DNA of 64,000 bases, from NCBI RefSeq assembly GCF_002307475.1, contig NZ_NTMH01000022.1:124001-188000 (forward strand). Direction: 5' to 3'. The DNA comes from Pantoea allii. Its GTDB lineage: Bacteria; Pseudomonadota; Gammaproteobacteria; Enterobacterales; Enterobacteriaceae. The number at the start of each line of letters is the position of its first letter. The stretch's first letter is position 1. The position numbers and the translations under genes are program-made. Below the pieces are notes generated by a model, which made no database searches, had not been told where the DNA came from, and worked only from the letters and a program-made list of their open reading frames with translations. Shown piece by piece: positions 1-9,709 of the stretch.

Positions 1-1050
1 TTTGTGTCACATGACCTTGCCGAACAACTCAGCTTTATCTGCTCGTTCACCATCGTAACCAGCCTGTTTATTCTGTTTGCCGACTTAACGCCGAAACGGG
101 TAGGCATGATCGCGCCCGAAACCATTGCTCTGCGGATTATCAATCCCATGCGCTTCTGTTTGCTGGTGATGCGCCCGCTGGTGTGGTTGTTTAACGGTCT
201 GGCCAACGTGTTCTTTCGCGTCTTTAAACTGCCGATGGTGCGCAAAGACGATATCACCTCAGATGATATCTATGCGGTTGTGGAAGCAGGCGCGCTGGCC
301 GGTGTACTGCGCAAACAGGAACATGAGCTGATCGAAAACGTATTCGAACTGGAATCCCGTACCGTACCTTCATCCATGACCTCACGTGAAAACATCGTCT
401 GGTTCGATCTGCATGAAGATGAAGTCAGCCTGAAAACCAAAATCGCTCAACATCCTCACTCCAAATTCCTGGTCTGTAATGGCGATATTGACCACATTGT
501 CGGCTACGTTGATTCCAAAGAATTATTGCTGCGCGTTCTGGGTAATCAGAGCATGGCGCTGAACAGCGGCGTTCAAATCCGCTCTGCGCTTATCGTACCG
601 GATACCCTGACGTTGTCTGAAGCGCTGGAAAGCTTTAAAACGGCAGGCGATGACTTCGCGGTCATCATGAACGAGTATGCGCTGGTGGTCGGCATCATCA
701 CACTTAACGATGTCATGACGACGCTGATGGGCGACCTTGTAGGCCAGGGCATGGAAGAGCAAATTGTCGCGCGTGACGAGAATTCCTGGCTGGTGGAAGG
801 CGGTACGCCAATTGATGATGTTATGCGCGTGCTGGATATCGATGATTTTCCGCAGTCGGGTAACTACGAAACGATTGGCGGCTTTATGATGTATATGCTG
901 CGCAAGATCCCGAAACGGACGGACTTTGTGAAGTTTGCAGGCTACAAGTTTGAAGTGGTGGATATCGACAGCTACCGAATTGACCAGCTGCTGGTAACGC
1001 GGATTGATGAACGACCGCCGATGCTGAATGTGGCAAAAACCGAAGAATAG
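1..1050 (+). CDS. paeA: PaeA (YtfL) polyamine export protein, 5'-truncated
   Basis: C-terminal 349 codons of a CorC/HlyC-family inner-membrane protein; the reading frame is open at base 1, so the true start and most of the N-terminal transmembrane CNNM/DUF21 domain lie outside the window. What is visible is the end of the membrane domain (hydrophobic residues about 10-65), a pair of CBS domains (about 105-245) and a C-terminal CorC_HlyC domain (about 255-335). E. coli/Salmonella YtfL, renamed PaeA, exports cadaverine and putrescine and protects stationary cells from polyamine stress; that role is taken from the family. It converges on ytfK and shares a terminator with it. Confidence 0.9.
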   Translation, partial: FVSHDLAEQLSFICSFTIVTSLFILFADLTPKRVGMIAPETIALRIINPMRFCLLVMRPLVWLFNGLANVFFRVFKLPMVRKDDITSDDIYAVVEAGALAGVLRKQEHELIENVFELESRTVPSSMTSRENIVWFDLHEDEVSLKTKIAQHPHSKFLVCNGDIDHIVGYVDSKELLLRVLGNQSMALNSGVQIRSALIVPDTLTLSEALESFKTAGDDFAVIMNEYALVVGIITLNDVMTTLMGDLVGQGMEEQIVARDENSWLVEGGTPIDDVMRVLDIDDFPQSGNYETIGGFMMYMLRKIPKRTDFVKFAGYKFEVVDIDSYRIDQLLVTRIDERPPMLNVAKTEE

Positions 1051-1058
1051 AAAGACTA

Positions 1059-1084
1059 AGGGCGCCATCGGCGCCCTGTTTTTT
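1059..1084. terminator. Bidirectional terminator between paeA and ytfK
   Basis: Perfect 8-bp stem AGGGCGCC/GGCGCCCT (1059-1066 and 1070-1077) with a 3-nt loop, followed on the + strand by GTTTTTT. The T-run overlaps the ytfK stop codon, so the two convergent genes are packed against one hairpin. Confidence 0.8.
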
Positions 1085-1289
1085 AGTTGAACTCTAGCTT
1101 GAGACGAACGACCTGGCGGTTAATTTCTGACATCACGCTCAGGTGCTGTTTGTCTTTGACCCGTGGGATCAGGACTTTACCTTTATCAAACTCGAATGCG
1201 CCAACATCCTTGATGTATAACCTTCCTTTAAACAGCGTCTTAACATATTTTGCTATCTGTAGTGGATTATAGCGCTGGAAGATTTTCAT
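1083..1289 (-). CDS. ytfK: YtfK, stringent response modulator
   Basis: 68-residue protein beginning MKIFQRYNP and ending RLKLEFN, the full length of E. coli YtfK (DUF1107). In E. coli YtfK interacts with SpoT and tips it towards (p)ppGpp synthesis under phosphate or fatty-acid limitation. The open frame continues 49 codons upstream, but the start at 1289 is chosen because AAGGAG lies about 8 nt before it and the length then equals the family length. Monocistronic: convergent with paeA and divergent from ytfJ, with a 307-bp intergenic region. Confidence 0.88.
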   Translation of the reverse strand: MKIFQRYNPLQIAKYVKTLFKGRLYIKDVGAFEFDKGKVLIPRVKDKQHLSVMSEINRQVVRLKLEFN

Positions 1290-1596
1290 ACTGATTAACT
1301 CCTTCATTTTTAAGCACGCTTCACCGTTGCCAAATTCGGTACGGGTCCATGAAGCGCGAATTCGAGATAAACTATAGAACACTCTGTTTACTTCGCACGA
1401 TAAGAAATAAGTTTTTTTACCGTTCTGACAGAACATTACAGAATACTCTGTTATTTACTTTTCACTATTCAGTATAAACCTTCATTCGTTACGGAATTGT
1501 GTAGTCGATAACAAAGCTGACAGCTTTTTGAGACAGGCGCATCATCCCTGCTTACTATTACAGTTGAATGACTAACTGGTCTGATCACTGGAGAGG
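1290..1596. promoter_or_regulatory. ytfK-ytfJ divergent intergenic region
   Basis: No gene seen. AT-rich stretch that must hold both promoters. It has a 5-bp dyad ACAGA-ATAC-TCTGT (1438-1451), and ACTCTGTT occurs at about 1380 and again at about 1445, each time followed shortly by TTTACTT. Function unknown. Confidence 0.4.
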
Positions 1597-1602
1597 ATGA
1601 TG

Positions 1603-2160
1603 ATGCGTGTAACTCTGGCAGCACTGGCTTTATCACTGTTGATTCCCGTCAGCGCACTGGCTCACGATATTGAGCTGGGAAAACGTGTACCGGCGGTAGG
1701 CGTTAATGATAAAGGCGAGCTGATTTTACAGCAGGAAAAATTCAGTTATAAAAACTGGAACAGCGCCCAGCTAAGTGGAAAAGTGCGGGTGGTACAACAT
1801 ATTGCCGGACGCTCATCAGCGAAAGAGATGAACGCTGCGTTGGTTGAAGCAATTAAGGCAGCCAGGTTGCCTCACGATCGCTATCAGACCACCACGATTG
1901 TTAACACCGATGATGCTATTCCCGGCACCAGCATGTTTGTCCGCAGCAGTATTCACAGTAATAAGCAGCAGTATCCGTGGTCGCAGTTTATTGTCGACAG
2001 CCAGGGTAACGTGCAGCACGCCTGGCAATTGCAGCAGGGCGGCTCGGCTATTGTGGTGTTGGATAAAACAGGCCAGGTTAAATACGTTAAAGATGGTGCC
2101 CTGTCTCAGCAGGAGGTTGAGCAGGTGATGACCTTATTAAGGTCGCTGTTGCAAGAGTAG
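1603..2160 (+). CDS. ytfJ: YtfJ family periplasmic protein
   Basis: 185-residue protein with an N-terminal signal peptide (hydrophobic core LAALALSLLIPVSALA, predicted cut after residue 20) and a thioredoxin-fold-like body. It matches E. coli YtfJ closely, e.g. NSAQLxGKVRV, QHIAGRxSAKE and TTTIVNTDDAIPG. No CXXC motif is present, so a redox role is not supported; the function is uncharacterised. Three in-frame ATGs occur in a row (1597, 1600, 1603); GGAGAGG at 1590-1596 is best spaced for the third. Confidence 0.85.
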   Translation: MRVTLAALALSLLIPVSALAHDIELGKRVPAVGVNDKGELILQQEKFSYKNWNSAQLSGKVRVVQHIAGRSSAKEMNAALVEAIKAARLPHDRYQTTTIVNTDDAIPGTSMFVRSSIHSNKQQYPWSQFIVDSQGNVQHAWQLQQGGSAIVVLDKTGQVKYVKDGALSQQEVEQVMTLLRSLLQE

Positions 2161-2172
2161 ATAAAGATGAAG

Positions 2173-2194
2173 GCGGGAGGCTGATGCCTCCCGC
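2173..2194. terminator. Hairpin between convergent ytfJ and cysQ
   Basis: Perfect 9-bp stem GCGGGAGGC/GCCTCCCGC with a TGAT loop. No long T-run on the + side; the - side continues CTTCATCTTTAT, so it is the better terminator for cysQ. Confidence 0.55.
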
Positions 2195-2200
2195 ACTGCA

Positions 2201-2944
2201 TCAAAACAGTGAAACGCGAAAGCCCGGGTTAAGGAAAGACTCACGCGGCGCGTAGTCCAGCGTTCTTCCCTGCCAGTCATGTACGTGCGCACCCGCAGCA
2301 GCGGCTACGGCATGGCCCGCACCCGTATCCCAGATGTTGGTTGGCCCAAAACGCGGATAGAGTTGGGCTTTCCCTTCAGCCACCAGGCAAAACTTCAAGG
2401 AAGAACCGGTCGCAACCGTCTGGTGTTCACCCAGTTGCTTCAGGTATTCCTGCATCTCTTCATCGTCATTATGTGAACGACTCACCACCACTAACGGCGG
2501 ACGCGCATCAAGCACATGAATTTGCTGTCGCTCTCCGTTCTCTTCTTTCCAGGCTTTGCCCTCTGCGGCGGAATACATCACGCCCAGTGCGGGCGCGTAA
2601 ACCACGCCCATGACCGGCTTACCCTGCTCAATCAATGCGATGTTCACGGTAAACTCACCGTTACGTTTGATAAATTCTTTGGTGCCATCCAGCGGGTCGA
2701 CCAGCCAGTAGCGCTGCCAGTGCTGGCGGACATCCCAGCCAGGCGGATCTTCTTCTGACAGGACCGGGATATCCGGCGTCAGCCGTTTTAGGCCCGATAC
2801 AATCACATCATGAGCGGCCAGGTCTGCCGCCGTGACAGGAGAATCATCCGCTTTGTGGGAAATCTCTGCCGGAACAGAACCGTTGTAGACCTGCATAATC
2901 GCGTCGCCTGCTTCACGCGCCAGTTGGCTTATTTGCTCTAACAT
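2201..2944 (-). CDS. cysQ: 3'(2'),5'-bisphosphate nucleotidase CysQ
   Basis: 247-residue member of the Mg-dependent, lithium-sensitive phosphatase family. It removes the 3' phosphate of PAP (and PAPS), by-products of sulfate assimilation and acyl-carrier-protein turnover. Visible metal-binding motifs: SEE at 63-65, DPLDGTKEF at 83-91 and WDTGAGHAV at 205-213, all in the normal order. The start at 2944 has GAGGTGA 5-6 nt upstream. It faces ytfJ tail to tail and is divergent from cpdB, another nucleotide phosphatase gene, as in E. coli. Confidence 0.95.
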   Translation of the reverse strand: MLEQISQLAREAGDAIMQVYNGSVPAEISHKADDSPVTAADLAAHDVIVSGLKRLTPDIPVLSEEDPPGWDVRQHWQRYWLVDPLDGTKEFIKRNGEFTVNIALIEQGKPVMGVVYAPALGVMYSAAEGKAWKEENGERQQIHVLDARPPLVVVSRSHNDDEEMQEYLKQLGEHQTVATGSSLKFCLVAEGKAQLYPRFGPTNIWDTGAGHAVAAAAGAHVHDWQGRTLDYAPRESFLNPGFRVSLF

Positions 2945-3238
2945 TTTTCACCTCATGTATGCGAATGCTACGCGTTAACTGTCATACCCATTGGAGTACA
3001 GTCTAGCAGCTTCATGCTTACCGCTGATTTCAGGCAAACATTCTGAATCATTTTTCAGCTATATCAACACAATAGACAGAAATAGCAACGATCTTATTCG
3101 GCTTAAGCGATGAGATCGACGGCCCGAGCGCGACGGATGGCAGGCTCAAAACGTTACATCCATCACGATTTAATCTGCCCTTTCATCAGACTTTTACATT
3201 ATTTTTGTAGCCTTGATCTTTTAGCTTTGGGAGAGAGC

Positions 3239-5179
3239 ATGTTTAAGGCGGGAATGATGTTACTGGCGTTGAGCGTTTCAGTTGCAGTACAGGGAGCCAC
3301 CGTGGATTTGCGCGTGCTGGAAACAACCGATCTGCACAGTAATATGATGGACTTCGACTATTACAAAGATACGCCCACAGAAAAATACGGTCTGGTGCGC
3401 ACGGCGTCGCTGATCCATGCAGCACGTCAGGAAGTCACCAACAGCGTATTAGTGGACAATGGCGACCTTATTCAGGGCAGTCCCTTGGGCGACTATATGG
3501 CAGCCAAAGGACTTAAACAGGGCGATGTTCATCCGGTCTATAAAGCCATGAACACACTGGACTATAGCGTGGGTACGCTGGGCAACCATGAATTCAACTA
3601 CGGCCTGCCCTATCTGCACAAGGCACTGGCGGGCGCGCGTTTCCCCTATGTCAATGCAAACGTCATCGATCTTAAAAGCGGCAAGCCGCTTTTTACCCCT
3701 TATCTGATTAAACCCACTCGCGTGACCGATCGTGACGGGAAAACGCATACTTTGCAGGTAGGCTATATCGGCTTTGTTCCCCCGCAGATTATGGTGTGGG
3801 ATAAAACTAACCTGCAGAACAACGTTCGGGTAGATGACATCACTGAAACCGCACGCCGCTACGTGCCAGAAATGCGAGCAAAAGGCGCGGATGTGGTTAT
3901 CGCCCTTGCCCACTCGGGCCTGAGCAGCGAACCCTATCAGGCGATGGCCGAAAACTCTGTCTACTACCTCAGCGAGGTTGCAGGCATTGATGCCATTATG
4001 TTTGGTCATGCGCATGCCGTGTTCCCGGGCAAGGAGTTTGCCGGGATCAAAGGTGCGGATATCGAGAAAGGCACACTAAACGGTATTCCTGCGGTGATGC
4101 CAGGCATGTGGGGCGATCATTTGGGTGTGGTAGATCTGGTGCTAAACAACGGTGATGGTCGCTGGCAGGTCACTGGCGGTACAGCACAGGCGCGCCCCAT
4201 CTATGACACCGCCCATAAAAAATCGCTGGCCGCTGAAGATCCCGCACTGGTTAAGGTTCTGAAAGACGATCATCATGCTACCCGCGAATTTGTAGCTCAG
4301 CCCATCGGCAAATCGGCTGATGTGATGTACAGCTATCTGTCACTGGTTCAGGACGATCCGACCGTACAGATTGTGAATAATGCGCAGCGTGCCTATGTTG
4401 AACATTTTATTCAGGGCGATCCCGACCTGGCGAAGCTGCCGGTGCTGTCAGCGGCGGCCCCCTTTAAAGCCGGCGGGCGCAAGAACGATCCTGCCAGCTA
4501 TGTGGAGGTCGAGAAAGGCAACCTGACGTTCCGTAATGCGGCCGACCTCTATTTGTATCCCAACACCCTGGTGGTGATGAAAGTCAGCGGCGAACAGGTG
4601 AAAGAGTGGCTGGAATGCTCTGCGGGCCAGTTTAATCAGATCGATCCTGCCAGCAGCCGGACGCAGCCGTTGATCAACTGGGATTTTCGCACCTATAACT
4701 TCGACGTTATCGACGGTGTCAGCTATCAAATTGATGTGACACAACCGGCCCGTTACGACGAAGAGTGCAAACTGATCCATCCTGATGCTTCACGCATTAA
4801 AGATCTGCGCTGGCAGGGGAAACCTGTCGATCCTAAAGCGACCTTCCTGGTGGCGACCAATAACTACCGTGCCTACAGCGGAAAATTTGCCGGAACAGGC
4901 GATAAGTACATTGCTTTTGCCTCGCCGGATGAAAATCGCGCAATACTGGCGGCTTATATCAGTGCAGAAACCAAAAAGAATGGCGAGGTCCGTCCGCAGG
5001 CCGATCATAACTGGCGACTGGCCGCGATACATAGCGCACAGCCTCTTGATATTCGTTTTGAGACCGCACCTGGCGATAAAGCAACTCGCTTTATTCAGCA
5101 GTATGCGCAATATCCGATGAAGGCAACAGGGAATGACGAGACGGGATTTGCTATCTGGCAGGTAAATCTACAACAGTAA
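3239..5179 (+). CDS. cpdB: 2',3'-cyclic-nucleotide 2'-phosphodiesterase / 3'-nucleotidase CpdB
   Basis: 646-residue periplasmic bifunctional enzyme that opens 2',3'-cyclic nucleotides and then removes the 3' phosphate, scavenging RNA breakdown products. Signal peptide 1-19/20 ([20 protein letters not shown]). The metallophosphatase half shows ETTDLHSNM (D31, H33), VDNGDLIQG (72-80), GNHE (115-118) and FGHAH; the C-terminal 5'-nucleotidase domain has [11 protein letters not shown] and the [11 protein letters not shown] segment. The frame is open for 43 codons further upstream, but the start at 3239 has GGGAGAG before it and puts the signal peptide at the N-terminus. Confidence 0.95.
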   Translation: MFKAGMMLLALSVSVAVQGATVDLRVLETTDLHSNMMDFDYYKDTPTEKYGLVRTASLIHAARQEVTNSVLVDNGDLIQGSPLGDYMAAKGLKQGDVHPVYKAMNTLDYSVGTLGNHEFNYGLPYLHKALAGARFPYVNANVIDLKSGKPLFTPYLIKPTRVTDRDGKTHTLQVGYIGFVPPQIMVWDKTNLQNNVRVDDITETARRYVPEMRAKGADVVIALAHSGLSSEPYQAMAENSVYYLSEVAGIDAIMFGHAHAVFPGKEFAGIKGADIEKGTLNGIPAVMPGMWGDHLGVVDLVLNNGDGRWQVTGGTAQARPIYDTAHKKSLAAEDPALVKVLKDDHHATREFVAQPIGKSADVMYSYLSLVQDDPTVQIVNNAQRAYVEHFIQGDPDLAKLPVLSAAAPFKAGGRKNDPASYVEVEKGNLTFRNAADLYLYPNTLVVMKVSGEQVKEWLECSAGQFNQIDPASSRTQPLINWDFRTYNFDVIDGVSYQIDVTQPARYDEECKLIHPDASRIKDLRWQGKPVDPKATFLVATNNYRAYSGKFAGTGDKYIAFASPDENRAILAAYISAETKKNGEVRPQADHNWRLAAIHSAQPLDIRFETAPGDKATRFIQQYAQYPMKATGNDETGFAIWQVNLQQ

Positions 5180-5185
5180 AATACC

Positions 5186-5213
5186 TAAGGGCGGCACGGT
5201 GCCGCCCTTATCC
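5186..5213. terminator. Bidirectional terminator between cpdB and fklB
   Basis: 11-bp perfect stem TAAGGGCGGCA/TGCCGCCCTTA (5186-5196, 5200-5210) with a 3-nt loop, between two convergent stop codons 35 bp apart. Both flanks are T-rich in the outgoing direction, though neither is a long T-run. Confidence 0.7.
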
Positions 5214-5214
5214 T

Positions 5215-5835
5215 TTACAGGATTTCCAGCAGTTCAACTTCAAAAATCAGGGTGCTGAACGGCGGAATGGAAGCACCGGCACCGCGCTCACCGTAAGCGA
5301 GGTCGTGCGGGATCACCAGTTCCCACTTAGAGCCAACAGGCATCAGCGTCAGCGCTTCGATCCAGCCTGCAATCACGCCAGTCACCGGGAATTCAGCGGG
5401 TTCGCCACGGGCAACGGAGCTGTCGAATACGGTGCCGTCAATCAGTTTGCCGGTATAGTGCACACGTACGCGGTCCTGACGGGAAGGAATCGCGCCTTCG
5501 CCCTGGGTAATCACGCTGAACTGTAAACCTGACTCGGTGCTGCTGACGCCTTCACGCTGGGCATGCTGCTGCAGGAAAGCCTGGCCTTCTGCGGCCATCG
5601 CTTCCACGCGCTCACGACGCACGCTTTCAGCCCGCTCATGAACTTCACGCAGCGCGCGGTGAACCACATCAACAGGCACCGCGGGTGAGTTCCCTTCCAG
5701 CGCGTCGCGCAGGCCCGCGAGCAGTGCTTCTGGCTGCAGCCCCTGCAGACCAGACTCCAGCAGCTGCTGGCCAACCTGTAAACCAATACCGTAACTTGCT
5801 TGTGCTTCGACGCTGTCGAAAGAAGGGGTAGTCAT
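5215..5835 (-). CDS. fklB: FKBP-type peptidyl-prolyl cis-trans isomerase FklB
   Basis: 206-residue FKBP of the FklB (FKBP22) type, same length as E. coli. The N-terminal half (about 1-100) is the helical dimerisation domain ([20 protein letters not shown]); the C-terminal FKBP domain (about 110-206) shows [19 protein letters not shown] and [13 protein letters not shown]. It lacks a signal peptide, consistent with cytoplasmic protein folding assistance. The open frame runs far upstream, but the start at 5835 with AAGGA 6-8 nt before it gives the family length. Confidence 0.93.
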   Translation of the reverse strand: MTTPSFDSVEAQASYGIGLQVGQQLLESGLQGLQPEALLAGLRDALEGNSPAVPVDVVHRALREVHERAESVRRERVEAMAAEGQAFLQQHAQREGVSSTESGLQFSVITQGEGAIPSRQDRVRVHYTGKLIDGTVFDSSVARGEPAEFPVTGVIAGWIEALTLMPVGSKWELVIPHDLAYGERGAGASIPPFSTLIFEVELLEIL

Positions 5836-6172
5836 CTTCGTTCCTTTCACTCTCGGATATAGTAAGACGGGCAGCATAGCAGCGCAGGCCGCTGGCGTAA
5901 AATCCGCAGCGTCGTAGATGACTTTTGCTGGCGAAAGAGAAACAATACGCAGGTCAAATTTATCAATGCTGGCAGGCACTTCGCGTCCACATTGCCCATA
6001 CTGTATAAGTGACACGTTTCCCCTTATCAGTGGCACAATAAGAAAGAGAGAAAATATGGGCCAGATTGCCCCTCGTCGCCGCAGGATGCTCGCACGGCGT
6101 ATGTTAACCCGGTTACAAGCTCGACTGCCGCAACGAAAGCAGCCGCAAGGTGCCGGAGCGGAGGAACCCGAT

Positions 6173-6721
6173 ATGACTTCAGACGTCCCGTCTCGCCTGC
6201 CAAACTGGCTGTATCGCCTCTGGCATTTTACAGACGATATTCGCTGGATGGACCCGTTGCCGGCGTTGCACCGCCGTGGAATTGTGATTGCCGTATTCAT
6301 CCTGTTGCTGGCCTTCCTCTGGCCGTCCAGCACACCGCAGTATCCGGTAGAGCGTCCCGTTACCCCCTCGGCTGAAAAAGAGGTACCGATGCAGGCGGAC
6401 ATTTATGATAACAAACCCGCTAAATCCACCTCCCAGCCGGAGGCAAAAGCCGATTCGCAGGGCGACTGGCGTAGCTACCAAATCGCCTCCGGGCAGACGC
6501 TGGCGCAGCTGTTCCGCGACAATAACCTCCCGGTTAATGACGTGTTTGCGATGGCGCGCGTGGAGGGCAACGGTCAGCCGCTCAGTACGCTGAAAGAAGG
6601 TCAACAGGTGAAAGTACGTCGGGATGCGAAAGGTGTGGTAACAGGATTAACGCTGGATGGTACGAACGGCCCGGTGCTGTTTACCCGCCAGCCAGACGGC
6701 AGCTTTCTGCGCGTGGAATAA
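6173..6721 (+). CDS. ytfB: YtfB, OapA-domain cell-division-associated membrane protein
   Basis: 182-residue single-pass membrane protein: short cytoplasmic N-terminus with the conserved FMDPLP-like block ([14 protein letters not shown]), a transmembrane helix of about 15-20 residues just after it, a Pro/Glu-rich periplasmic linker, and a C-terminal OapA domain (about 97-182, [20 protein letters not shown] to FTRQPDGSF). E. coli YtfB binds glycan strands and localises to the division site. Start: GGAGG at 6160-6164 sits 8 nt before the ATG at 6173, and this start aligns with E. coli YtfB. An upstream in-frame ATG at 6056 would add a 39-residue Arg-rich extension with a poor ribosome site. Confidence 0.85.
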   Translation: MTSDVPSRLPNWLYRLWHFTDDIRWMDPLPALHRRGIVIAVFILLLAFLWPSSTPQYPVERPVTPSAEKEVPMQADIYDNKPAKSTSQPEAKADSQGDWRSYQIASGQTLAQLFRDNNLPVNDVFAMARVEGNGQPLSTLKEGQQVKVRRDAKGVVTGLTLDGTNGPVLFTRQPDGSFLRVE

Positions 6722-6724
6722 GCG

Positions 6725-6775
6725 ACAACCGGTGGCGAAACGCCACTGGATGGGCGCTAACACGGTTGTTTGATG
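6725..6775 (+). terminator. Candidate ytfB terminator
   Basis: Two-tier hairpin just after the ytfB stop: outer ACAACCG/CGGTTGT (6725-6731, 6763-6769) and inner GTGGCG-AAA-CGCCAC (6732-6746), followed by a modest TTGATGTTCTTT tail. Confidence 0.45.
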
Positions 6776-6880
6776 TTCTTTACCAGCACGCTTCCCACGC
6801 AGACCCGCAGCGCAAGTAAAGACAGGATGATTTCAGCCTCGGCAGGAAAGCGCGCCGGGCGCAGCGTTCCGGCTACAGGA

Positions 6881-6928
6881 ACAGAGACAGAGACAGAGAC
6901 AGAGACAGAGACAGAGACAGAGACAGAG
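6881..6928. repeat. (ACAGAG)8 hexanucleotide microsatellite
   Basis: Eight perfect head-to-tail ACAGAG units (48 bp) in the 368-bp gap between ytfB and rplI. The + strand can be read as Thr-Glu repeats and the - strand as Ser-Val repeats in short open frames, but neither frame has other support as a gene. The rest of the gap (6776-6880, 6929-7035) shows nothing recognisable. Units of 6 bp keep any frame, so slippage would change length without frameshift. Confidence 0.95.
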
Positions 6929-7035
6929 ATTTGGCACCCGGTTGGCCAACAATAAAATAGCGCTGCATTCTGTGTTGAACATGTCGATGCTTGTGCGGTG
7001 CGGCAAGCGGGCAAAAGGAAGGTTATTCAGGGCTT

Positions 7036-7067
7036 AAAACAAAAACGCCGACACAAGTGTCGGCGTT
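7036..7067 (-). terminator. Terminator of the rpsF-priB-rpsR-rplI operon
   Basis: 11-bp perfect stem AACGCCGACAC/GTGTCGGCGTT (7044-7054, 7057-7067), followed on the - strand by TTTTGTTTT. It lies 22 bp after the rplI stop codon. Confidence 0.88.
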
Positions 7068-7089
7068 CAGGTGCGGCAGATTAATAAAA

Positions 7090-7551
<462 letters not shown>

Positions 7552-7578
7552 TTAAAGTCGTTAATGGACAGTTGCCGA

Positions 7579-8128
<550 letters not shown>

Positions 8129-8134
8129 GATGGA

Positions 8135-8597
<463 letters not shown>

Positions 8598-8662
8598 CGT
8601 TATAGGTTGTGAATCATTGAAATGACACACACCTCTGAATGCAGCTGAAAAATTGACGCGTA

Positions 8663-8691
8663 ATCATACTGGCGACGCCGGACAAACTCAA
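8663..8691 (-). promoter_or_regulatory. Candidate sigma-70 promoter of the rpsF operon
   Basis: -35 TTGAGT (8686-8691) and -10 TATGAT (8663-8668), 17-bp spacer, reading leftwards about 130 nt before rpsF. Confidence 0.6.
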
Positions 8692-8721
8692 GCGGGGATT
8701 TCATGTAAATGGCCAGAAATC

Positions 8722-8763
8722 GCCCTGTTCCCCGCCCTTTTGTGCGGAAAGCGGGAACAGGGC
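8722..8763 (-). terminator. Hairpin after yjfP
   Basis: Long inverted repeat, 13 bp with a one-base bulge (GCCCTGTTCCCCGC against GCGGGAACAGGGC), 40 bp beyond the yjfP stop and upstream of the rpsF promoter. No strong T-run, so termination efficiency is unclear. Confidence 0.45.
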
Positions 8764-8803
8764 AATAAACCGTGGCAGACGCAGGAGGTGATGGCGTTGA
8801 CGG

Positions 8804-9553
8804 CTACAGCTGACGCTTAAAAAAGCTGACCAGCGCGGTCAGGCCCGACGGCGTGATTTTGTGGCCGATATGCTTTTCAGACAAGGTGATCAGATGAGCA
8901 TCAAGCCCCTGTTCGCGCAGAGCGCGATCCAGCCGCTGGGTTTCCGCGAAAGGCACCACTTCGTCAGCCTCGCCGTGCCATAACAGGAGCGGCCGGTTCG
9001 CAAGATTCGGCAGACGGCTTGAAGGATCATACTCCGCCAGCGGAGCCATGCGTTTCGTGAACAGGGCTTTCTGCTCTTCGCTCGTCACCGTGACGGGAGG
9101 GAAAAGCGTCTGGCTGAGCTGCATAAAATAGCCGGAACCCATCATACAGGCGACGCTGTGAATATGCGGATAGCGCGCCATAATGCCCAGCGCCGTCATG
9201 CCGCCCATGGACGCGCCCGCCACGGCAAGACGTTCACCGGCAATCAGATCGTCGGCGCGCAACGCCGTTTCTATCAACGGGAATTCATCGATGTTCTGTT
9301 TAAGAATGTCCCAAAAATGCGTAAACCGCGTGTCGGCATCGCCATTGTAGCGCGCGCCGTGCATATCGGCGTCGGGCATTAGCGCACGAAATCCCGCCTG
9401 TGCCAGTGCCACAGCAAAGTAGGCGTACACCTCTTTCGACGAGGTAAAGCCATGATAAAACACTACCGTTGGCAGTCGCTGCTGGCGCTGGCCCGCAGGT
9501 GCCGCATGCAGACATTCAATACCTGCAAACCTTTCCGTGGTGAGTTCTATCAT
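8804..9553 (-). CDS. yjfP: YjfP alpha/beta-hydrolase esterase
   Basis: 249 residues, same as E. coli YjfP, a carboxylesterase active on short acyl p-nitrophenyl esters. Alpha/beta hydrolase features: oxyanion block VVFYHGFTSSKE (about 30-41), nucleophile elbow GASMGG, LLLWHGEADEVVPF carrying the acid residue, and a C-terminal His in KHIGHKI. No signal peptide. The natural substrate is unknown. Ends 273 bp from rpsF and starts divergent from the chemoreceptor gene. Confidence 0.88.
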   Translation of the reverse strand: MIELTTERFAGIECLHAAPAGQRQQRLPTVVFYHGFTSSKEVYAYFAVALAQAGFRALMPDADMHGARYNGDADTRFTHFWDILKQNIDEFPLIETALRADDLIAGERLAVAGASMGGMTALGIMARYPHIHSVACMMGSGYFMQLSQTLFPPVTVTSEEQKALFTKRMAPLAEYDPSSRLPNLANRPLLLWHGEADEVVPFAETQRLDRALREQGLDAHLITLSEKHIGHKITPSGLTALVSFFKRQL

Positions 9554-9648
9554 TTTGTCTCCTGAAACAGGGGCTGATTAGGACGCCTCGCCAGCAAACA
9601 TAAGCCGGGTGAGGGTTTTCAACATTACAATAGTAATAATTTCTTAAC

Positions 9649-9675
9649 TAAACATTTCCGCTGCGCTGCCGTTGT
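9649..9675 (+). promoter_or_regulatory. FliA (sigma-28) type promoter of the chemoreceptor gene
   Basis: TAAACATT-N11-GCCGTTGT against the FliA consensus TAAAGTTT-N11-GCCGATAA: the invariant TAAA and GCCG cores and the 11-bp spacer are exact. It ends 34 bp before the ATG at 9710. Confidence 0.65.
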
Positions 9676-9709
9676 TAATGCATATTTGACAAGAAAACAA
9701 AGGTATTCT

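Noticed and set aside
1425..1441. Possible Pho box upstream of ytfK (CTGTAAT-GTT-CTGTCAG on the - strand)
   Set aside because: Half-sites resemble the PhoB consensus but are 10 bp apart instead of 11, so not called.
6056..6172. Upstream ATG of ytfB giving an Arg-rich extension
   Set aside because: Poor ribosome site; the ATG at 6173 has GGAGG at 8 nt and aligns with E. coli YtfB.
5836..6402. Long N-terminal extension of fklB
   Set aside because: It overlaps the ytfB coding start, has no homology, and the internal start with AAGGA gives the exact family length.
6757..7014. Small open frames reading Thr-Glu and Ser-Val repeats on opposite strands
   Set aside because: Both come from the ACAGAG tract; no convincing ribosome site or homology. 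Kept only as a repeat.
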